From Clostridiales bacterium UBA3705 (GTDB taxonomy: Bacteria > Bacillota_A > Clostridia > Oscillospirales > Oscillospiraceae): a stretch of 8,755 nucleotides of DNA. Both the position numbers and the translations under genes were made by a program. The stretch lies in contig DFIE01000102.1 in the NCBI GenBank assembly GCA_002372735.1, positions 25,576 to 34,330 on the forward strand. Reading direction: 5' to 3'. The notes beneath the pieces are model-generated. The model made no database searches, was not told the DNA's origin, and worked only from the letters and a program-made list of their open reading frames with translations. Positions 5,361-8,755 of this stretch are shown piece after piece; position 1 is the first letter of the stretch, and every line of letters begins with the position of its first letter.

Positions 5361-6677
5361 ATGAAATGCATCCACTGCGGCTGCGACAACCCGGAAGGCA
5401 GCGCCTTCTGCGTCCTGTGCGGCCAGCCCATGGAGTCGGGAGCGCCCGTCTCCTTCAAGGGCTTCCAGAGACCCGGCGGCGTGGGCGCCTCCACGGCCCC
5501 GGCGCCGGAGCCGATTGCGCCTGAGGCGGAGCCTGTGCCCGCCCCGGTCTACGCAGCCCCCACAGCCCCGGATCCGGCCTACGCAGCCCCGACTGCCGCC
5601 GGACCTGCCCCGGGAGGCCCGCAATATGTATGGTGCACTGCCTGCGGCAGCCGGCACAATGCCGGCACCCCCTTCTGCACCAACTGCGGCCAGCCCCTGC
5701 CGAAGCCCGCGCCAGCCCGCCCGGCACCGGCCCCCTATCCCGGCAGCTACGCCGCCCCCATGGAGGTGCGCAAGGCCAAAAAGCCCTGGTACAAGAGCCC
5801 CGGCCTGTGGATCGGCGGCGGCGCTGGCCTGCTGGTGCTGGCGGTGCTGATCGTCGGCCTGGCCACCGGCTGGTTCGGTCTGACCCGCGGCCCCCTGCTG
5901 GAGCTGTACTCCGCCGGCCAGGCCACCCTGAAGGCGGACAACTTCACCGCCGACGTGAATATCCGGGACGGCGGCAACGAGCTGCTCTCCGGCACCTTCC
6001 AGGTGCAGATTGACCGTGAGGCCAAGGAGCTTGCCGTGGTGATGGACCGGGGAGAGGACACCATCGCCCTGTACAAGGGCTATCTGCTCTATGTGGACAA
6101 CCAGGGACGTGTCTGGCGGGAGGATTACCGGGAGCAGGTGGACGCCTTCTTCTCCGCCGAGGAGCAGGCCGACCAGCCCACCGAGCTGGATCTGCGCCAG
6201 CTGCTGGACCAGATTGACAACTCCGGCAGCACCCGCCGGGAGGTGGAGGAGCACCTGGACCTGGACCAGTGCGAGGAGCTGCTGAAAACCTGGGCCCTCA
6301 CCGTCAACGACAAGGAGTGGCTGGAGGACACCCTGGACTACAGCACCTCCAGAGAGGACGGTGCAAAGGTGCATCAGTTTGAGCTGAACCGGTACAACGT
6401 GCCCCGCTTCCTGGAAAAGTCCCTGGAGATCTTTGAGCCCGCCTTCCGCATTCCCGGTGAGTACGACGAGGCGATGGAAGAGCTCCGGCGCATGGACATG
6501 GACGTCACCAGCCTGACCCTGGTGTTCCGGGTCTCCGGTGGGAAGCTCTCCGGCGCGGAGGTCTACGGCTACACCGACAGCGCCCGCTTCAGCGGCACGG
6601 TGGAGCTGCGGGATTTCGGCAAGACCGAGATTGACACCGACCTGCTCCAGCGCTGGCTGGACCAGACCTTTGACTGA
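5361..6677 (+). CDS. Single-pass membrane protein with two N-terminal zinc ribbons and a large extracytoplasmic domain
   Basis: The 438-residue protein begins with a zinc ribbon, MKCIHCG...FCVLCG (Cys3, 6, 17, 20). A second follows, WCTACG...FCTNCG (Cys92, 95, 106, 109). They are separated by a Pro/Ala-rich linker with a short YAAPTA repeat (about 64-79). Another Pro-rich stretch and a basic patch (RKAKKPWYK, 137-145) precede one transmembrane helix at about 149-170. The basic side faces in, so the ribbons should be cytoplasmic and residues about 175-438 outside. The outer part is acidic, with beta-rich stretches (DNFTADVNIRDGG, GTFQVQIDR) and helical parts (ELDLRQLLDQID, RFLEKSLEIFEP). I recognise no enzyme motif there. 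Similar zinc-ribbon/TM/ectodomain proteins are frequent in Clostridia with unknown function; a sensing or scaffolding role is inference. Last gene of the operon, 24 bp after the CapA-like gene. Confidence 0.85.
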   Translation: MKCIHCGCDNPEGSAFCVLCGQPMESGAPVSFKGFQRPGGVGASTAPAPEPIAPEAEPVPAPVYAAPTAPDPAYAAPTAAGPAPGGPQYVWCTACGSRHNAGTPFCTNCGQPLPKPAPARPAPAPYPGSYAAPMEVRKAKKPWYKSPGLWIGGGAGLLVLAVLIVGLATGWFGLTRGPLLELYSAGQATLKADNFTADVNIRDGGNELLSGTFQVQIDREAKELAVVMDRGEDTIALYKGYLLYVDNQGRVWREDYREQVDAFFSAEEQADQPTELDLRQLLDQIDNSGSTRREVEEHLDLDQCEELLKTWALTVNDKEWLEDTLDYSTSREDGAKVHQFELNRYNVPRFLEKSLEIFEPAFRIPGEYDEAMEELRRMDMDVTSLTLVFRVSGGKLSGAEVYGYTDSARFSGTVELRDFGKTEIDTDLLQRWLDQTFD

Positions 6678-7320
6678 GCCCCGGGCACACAAAACGCCTC
6701 CCGACGCGGGAGGCGTTTTGCTGTGCTGCCGGCAGGAGTGCAGGCAGATTCTGTTTTATTGACAATTGCCTCTTCCCTTCCGGGCCGGCAGCTGGTATAA
6801 TAGGAGCCCGGAAGCCCTCGTCATAGTACAGGCCGAAGCTGTCCATCACCTGCCGGGCCACTTCGTCCAGGTCCGCCGCCCGGGATTCCGCCGCGGCAAA
6901 GCACAGGCAGTAGCACACGCTGCCGTCATACAGCACGTCCCCCCGGCAGAGCCAGGGCTCGGTCTCCCCGGCGGCGCACCAGCAGAAGCGGTACTCCTCC
7001 ATATCCATGCGGGTGGTTTTCACCGCCTGGAGCTGGTCGGGGTAGCTGCCGGTGAGCTCCAGCACTGCAGACTCCGCCGGGCCCGGGAGAATCCGGCCCT
7101 GGATGGTGTAGCTGCCGTCCGCCGCCTCGTAGCACTCCCCAGTCAGATCTGTCGCCAGGGCCGTGCAGTCCTCCGGCACCTGAAACATCAGCCGGTAGCG
7201 CAGGGGCTGCACCGCTGCGGCAGGCACCGATTCCTCCCCCCAGTACTCCGGCCCCTGCCGGGCACAGCCCACGGGCAGAAGCAGCAGCAGAAGCCCCAGG
7301 CACACCACGGTTCTTTTCAT
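6589..7320 (-). CDS. Cys-rich predicted lipoprotein; recognisable part 6811-7320, with a read-through C-terminal extension to 6589
   Basis: The 243-residue ORF begins MKRTVVCLGLLLLLLPVGCA, a lipoprotein-like signal with candidate lipid-bearing Cys19; Pro at the -3 position is unusual for a lipobox. The next part (about 38-160) has alternating strand-like stretches, is rich in cysteines (Cys52, 63, 113, 115, 125, 136, 138, 140) and ends with a helix, LDEVARQVMDSFGLYYDEGF (151-170). I do not recognise the family. After residue 170 the sequence loses protein character and codon bias, passes through the terminator at 6691-6719 and ends in the antisense of the zinc-ribbon gene, overlapping it by 89 bp. 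A natural C-terminus near residue 170 seems likely, with the native stop lost by mutation, frameshift or rearrangement. GGAGG at 7328-7332 lies 7 nt before the ATG. No clear promoter is visible; only 44 bp separate it from the divergent DUF1294 gene. Confidence 0.65.
   Translation of the reverse strand: MKRTVVCLGLLLLLLPVGCARQGPEYWGEESVPAAAVQPLRYRLMFQVPEDCTALATDLTGECYEAADGSYTIQGRILPGPAESAVLELTGSYPDQLQAVKTTRMDMEEYRFCWCAAGETEPWLCRGDVLYDGSVCYCLCFAAAESRAADLDEVARQVMDSFGLYYDEGFRAPIIPAAGPEGKRQLSIKQNLPALLPAAQQNASRVGRRFVCPGLSQRSGPASAGAGRCQSRSCRNPAAPPCR
6691..6719. terminator. Strong bidirectional intrinsic terminator after the operon
   Basis: AAAACGCCTCCCG (6691-6703) and CGGGAGGCGTTTT (6707-6719) form a perfect 13-bp stem with a 3-nt loop. 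The 9-bp GC-rich core is flanked by A and T runs, so it can work on either strand. It begins 13 bp after the stop of the zinc-ribbon gene. On the minus strand it lies inside the reading frame of the lipoprotein-like ORF from 7320. Confidence 0.9.
6726..6735. repeat. Palindrome CTGCCGGCAG downstream of the operon terminator
   Basis: A perfect 10-bp palindrome identical to the one at 558-567 in the operon leader. A related interrupted form lies at 388-400 in the phosphofructokinase leader. All three are outside the confidently coding regions. Confidence 0.4.
6759..6801 (+). promoter_or_regulatory. Promoter-like sequence antisense to the 3' end of the lipoprotein-like ORF
   Basis: TTGACA (6759-6764) and TATAAT (6796-6801) are both perfect consensus hexamers but 31 bp apart, too far to act together. 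The -10 has TG at 6793-6794 (TGGTATAAT), so it could work as an extended -10 without the distant -35. No plus-strand gene starts until 7365, so a transcript would run antisense to the lipoprotein-like gene. It may instead be a promoter remnant split by a 14-bp insertion. Confidence 0.35.
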
Positions 7321-7364
7321 GGAACCACCTCCGAAAAAATACGATATCAGGATGGTACCAGTTT

Positions 7365-7643
7365 ATGTCTTTTGTTGAAAAATATGCCATTGTCCTCAAT
7401 GGCTTCACCTTTGTCCTCTTTGCCCTGGACAAGCTGCTGGCTGTACTGGACCTGTGGCGGATCCGGGAGCGGACGCTGCTGCTCTTTGCCTGGCTGGGCG
7501 GCAGCCTGGGCGCCCTGGTCGCCATGGGGCTGACCCGGCACAAAATCAACCGGGATCTGCACCCCGGCTTTGCCTATGGGGTGCCCATCGCCCTGGGGGT
7601 GCACCTGGCAGTGTTCCTCCTGCTGAAATGGATTCTCAAATAA
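7365..7643 (+). CDS. DUF1294 family small integral membrane protein
   Basis: The 92-residue protein matches DUF1294 across its length. Conserved marks are Asn12, D22-K23 in FALDKLLA, the WRIRE segment (31-35) before a hydrophobic stretch, LGGSLGAL with the Gly pair at 45-46, and RHK (58-60) followed by a last hydrophobic segment. Predicted membrane segments are about 8-28, 37-55 and 71-90. The function of the family is unknown; in some bacteria the domain is fused to a cold-shock domain, which is absent here. The only upstream ribosome site is weak (AGGA at 7349-7352, 12 nt before ATG), so expression may be low. No convincing promoter was found in the 44 bp between it and the divergent lipoprotein gene, so any promoter probably overlaps that gene's start. 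Confidence 0.88.
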   Translation: MSFVEKYAIVLNGFTFVLFALDKLLAVLDLWRIRERTLLLFAWLGGSLGALVAMGLTRHKINRDLHPGFAYGVPIALGVHLAVFLLLKWILK

Positions 7644-7648
7644 AAAAC

Positions 7649-7676
7649 ACGGAGATCCCGGGTTGGGGATCTCCGT
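7649..7676. terminator. Bidirectional terminator between converging DUF1294 and ftsH
   Basis: ACGGAGATCCC (7649-7659) and GGGATCTCCGT (7666-7676) form a perfect 11-bp stem with a 6-nt loop. On the minus strand (ftsH side) it is followed by G then six T residues, a strong terminator tail. On the plus strand it is followed by T-rich sequence (TTTGCTTTTG), a weaker one. It begins 5 bp after the DUF1294 stop and lies 17 bp beyond the ftsH stop. Confidence 0.92.
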
Positions 7677-7693
7677 TTGCTTTTGATTGGGGG

Positions 7694-8755
7694 TCAGAAG
7701 TTGTAGCCCTCGTCCTTCCGGGCCTGGGCCTCCTGCTGGGCCTGGTCCTCCTTTTCCAGCTCAACAAAGCGGTCAAAGATGGACTCGGACTCGTTGTCCG
7801 GAATCTCTCTGCCCTCCATGCAGGCGGTGAACTGGCTGCGGGTCATGGTGTCGTGGTCCAGCAGATATTGGGCCACCTGCTCCAGCTTGTCGTCATGCTC
7901 GGTGAGCAGCTGGGTGCAGCGCTCATAGGCCTGGTCGATGATGGAGCGGACCTCCTCGTCGATCTTGCCGGCGGTCTGCTCGGAATAGGGCTTGGTGCGG
8001 CCGTAGCTCATGCCCACAAAGATCTCGTTGTCGTCGCCGTAGCGCACGGGGCCCAGCCGGTCAGACATGCCGTAGCGGGTGACCATGTCATGGGCAATGG
8101 AGGTGGCATGCTGGATATCCGCAGAGGCGCCGGTGGAGATGTCGTCCATCTTCAGGCTCTCGGCGATCCGGCCGCCCAGGGCGGAGACAATAGACTCGTA
8201 CATCTCGCTGCGGCTGGTGTCGTCCTGGTCCTCCTCGGGCAGGTACATGGTCAGGCCCCCTGTGGGACCCCGGGGGATGATGGTGACCATCTGCACCGGG
8301 GCATGGTGGGGCAGATACCAGGCGGAAACCGCGTGGCCCGCCTCGTGATAGGCGGTGAGCCGGCGGGTGCGGGGAGAGACCTTGTGGCTCTTCTTCTGGG
8401 GCCCGGCCATCACCTTGAGCAGGCCCTCCTCCAGATCCTCCATCAGGATGCAGGGGCGGTTGGACCGGGCGGCCAGCAGCGCCGCCTCGTTGAGCAGGTT
8501 TTCCAGGTCTGCGCCGGTGAAGCCCACCGTGGCCCGGGCCACAATGTGCAGATCCACCGTGTCCGCCAGGGGCTTGCCCTTGGCGTGGACCCGGAGAATG
8601 GCCTCGCGGCCGTCGCAGTCGGGCTTGCCGATATAGATCTGCCGGTCAAACCGGCCGGGACGGAGCAGGGCCGGGTCAAGGATGTCCTTGCGGTTGGTGG
8701 CCGCCATCACAATGACGCCGGTGTTGCCGCTGAAGCCGTCCATCTCCACCAGCAG
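7694..8755 (-). CDS. ftsH: ATP-dependent zinc metalloprotease FtsH (C-terminal 353 residues, 5' end outside window)
   Basis: FtsH is a membrane-anchored hexameric AAA+ protease that degrades misassembled membrane proteins and some regulators. The reading frame enters from the right edge without a start, at LLVEMDGFSGN, so the transmembrane region, Walker A and Walker B lie outside. The visible part has the second region of homology (AATNRKDILDPALLRPGRFD, residues 18-37 here) with its arginine fingers and the sensor-2-like TGADLENLLNEAAL (80-93). The protease domain follows: zinc motif HEAGH (137-141), IIPRGPTGGLTMYLPEED (159-176) and the third zinc ligand Asp213 in TGASADIQHAT, then the YGMSDRLGPV segment. 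All catalytic residues in view are intact. The tail after about residue 320 is acidic and Gln-rich, ending EGYNF. The gene ends at its own terminator (7649-7676). Confidence 0.97.
   Translation of the reverse strand: MLVEMDGFSGNTGVIVMAATNRKDILDPALLRPGRFDRQIYIGKPDCDGREAILRVHAKGKPLADTVDLHIVARATVGFTGADLENLLNEAALLAARSNRPCILMEDLEEGLLKVMAGPQKKSHKVSPRTRRLTAYHEAGHAVSAWYLPHHAPVQMVTIIPRGPTGGLTMYLPEEDQDDTSRSEMYESIVSALGGRIAESLKMDDISTGASADIQHATSIAHDMVTRYGMSDRLGPVRYGDDNEIFVGMSYGRTKPYSEQTAGKIDEEVRSIIDQAYERCTQLLTEHDDKLEQVAQYLLDHDTMTRSQFTACMEGREIPDNESESIFDRFVELEKEDQAQQEAQARKDEGYNF

Larger units (their letters stand above)
6720..6810. other. Intergenic stretch between the operon terminator and the recognisable minus-strand lipoprotein body
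   Basis: This holds the palindrome CTGCCGGCAG (6726-6735), a TTGACA at 6759-6764 and a perfect extended -10 on the plus strand at 6793-6801. On the minus strand it is formally the C-terminal extension of the lipoprotein-like ORF, but codons such as ATA, CCT, ATT and TCA differ from the G/C-ending usage upstream. I read it as non-coding DNA without being able to prove it. Confidence 0.5.

Noticed and set aside
5423..5600. Pro/Ala linker repeats considered as tandem-repeat DNA
   Set aside because: The YAAPTA unit occurs only twice and imperfectly; this is ordinary low-complexity linker coding sequence.
4050..6692. An 880-codon open frame on the minus strand, antisense to the CapA-like and zinc-ribbon genes
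   Set aside because: It mirrors two well-supported plus-strand genes. Its protein is low-complexity (Gly, Val, His, Leu rich) with no recognisable domain, as expected when GC-rich third positions remove stops from an antisense frame. The plus-strand genes have motifs, ribosome sites and a terminator.
6766..7533. A 255-codon plus-strand frame starting after the extended -10
   Set aside because: Tempting because of the promoter-like sequence upstream, but its protein has no domain, it is antisense to the lipoprotein-like gene, and it then overlaps DUF1294 out of frame.
1..8755. CRISPR array, IS element, tRNA or phage module
   Set aside because: No spaced direct repeats, transposase, integrase, cloverleaf or terminal inverted repeats were seen on either strand.

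Overview
The window is GC-rich, chromosomal-looking DNA with dense bacterial genes. Codons favour G or C at the third position, Shine-Dalgarno sites are strong (AGGAGG type), and promoters are housekeeping-type. The protein families present are a PPi-type phosphofructokinase, an XpaC-family protein, a clostridial M29 aminopeptidase, a CapA-like protein with a Pro/Thr linker, DUF1294 and FtsH. Together these suggest a high-GC Clostridia member, probably a gut Oscillospiraceae-type organism (inference from family content and base composition only).

Layout. (1) 1-346, minus strand: the 5' part of a 6-phosphofructokinase gene, cut by the window edge. (2) 347-609: a divergent intergenic region with one well-formed promoter facing each way, an A/T-rich stretch between them, and GC-rich palindromic leaders. 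(3) 610-6677, plus strand: a compact six-gene run. It encodes an XpaC-family membrane protein, uracil-DNA glycosylase, a small lipoprotein, an M29 aminopeptidase, a CapA-like metallophosphatase-fold protein, and a membrane protein with two zinc ribbons. The first three genes are joined by 4-bp ATGA overlaps, and the other gaps are 18 to 35 bp. I see no internal terminator, so this is probably one operon, closed by a strong hairpin at 6691-6719. (4) 6589-7320, minus strand: a lipoprotein-like ORF whose recognisable part ends near 6811. Its frame has no stop before the terminator and runs into the antisense of its neighbour. (5) 7365-7643, plus strand: a DUF1294 membrane protein. (6) 7649-7676: a hairpin shared by converging genes. 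(7) 7694-8755, minus strand: the C-terminal two thirds or so of FtsH, cut by the window edge.

Four of the six operon genes encode membrane or exported proteins, which suggests an envelope-maintenance role with a DNA-repair gene embedded by translational coupling. No member has an assigned function beyond its family, apart from Ung. XpaC's usual partner TelA is absent from the window. I see no CRISPR array, IS element, tRNA, rRNA or known riboswitch. The most unusual locus is 6690-6830, where a lipoprotein ORF lacks a stop ahead of a bidirectional terminator and a promoter-like sequence lies antisense to its 3' end.
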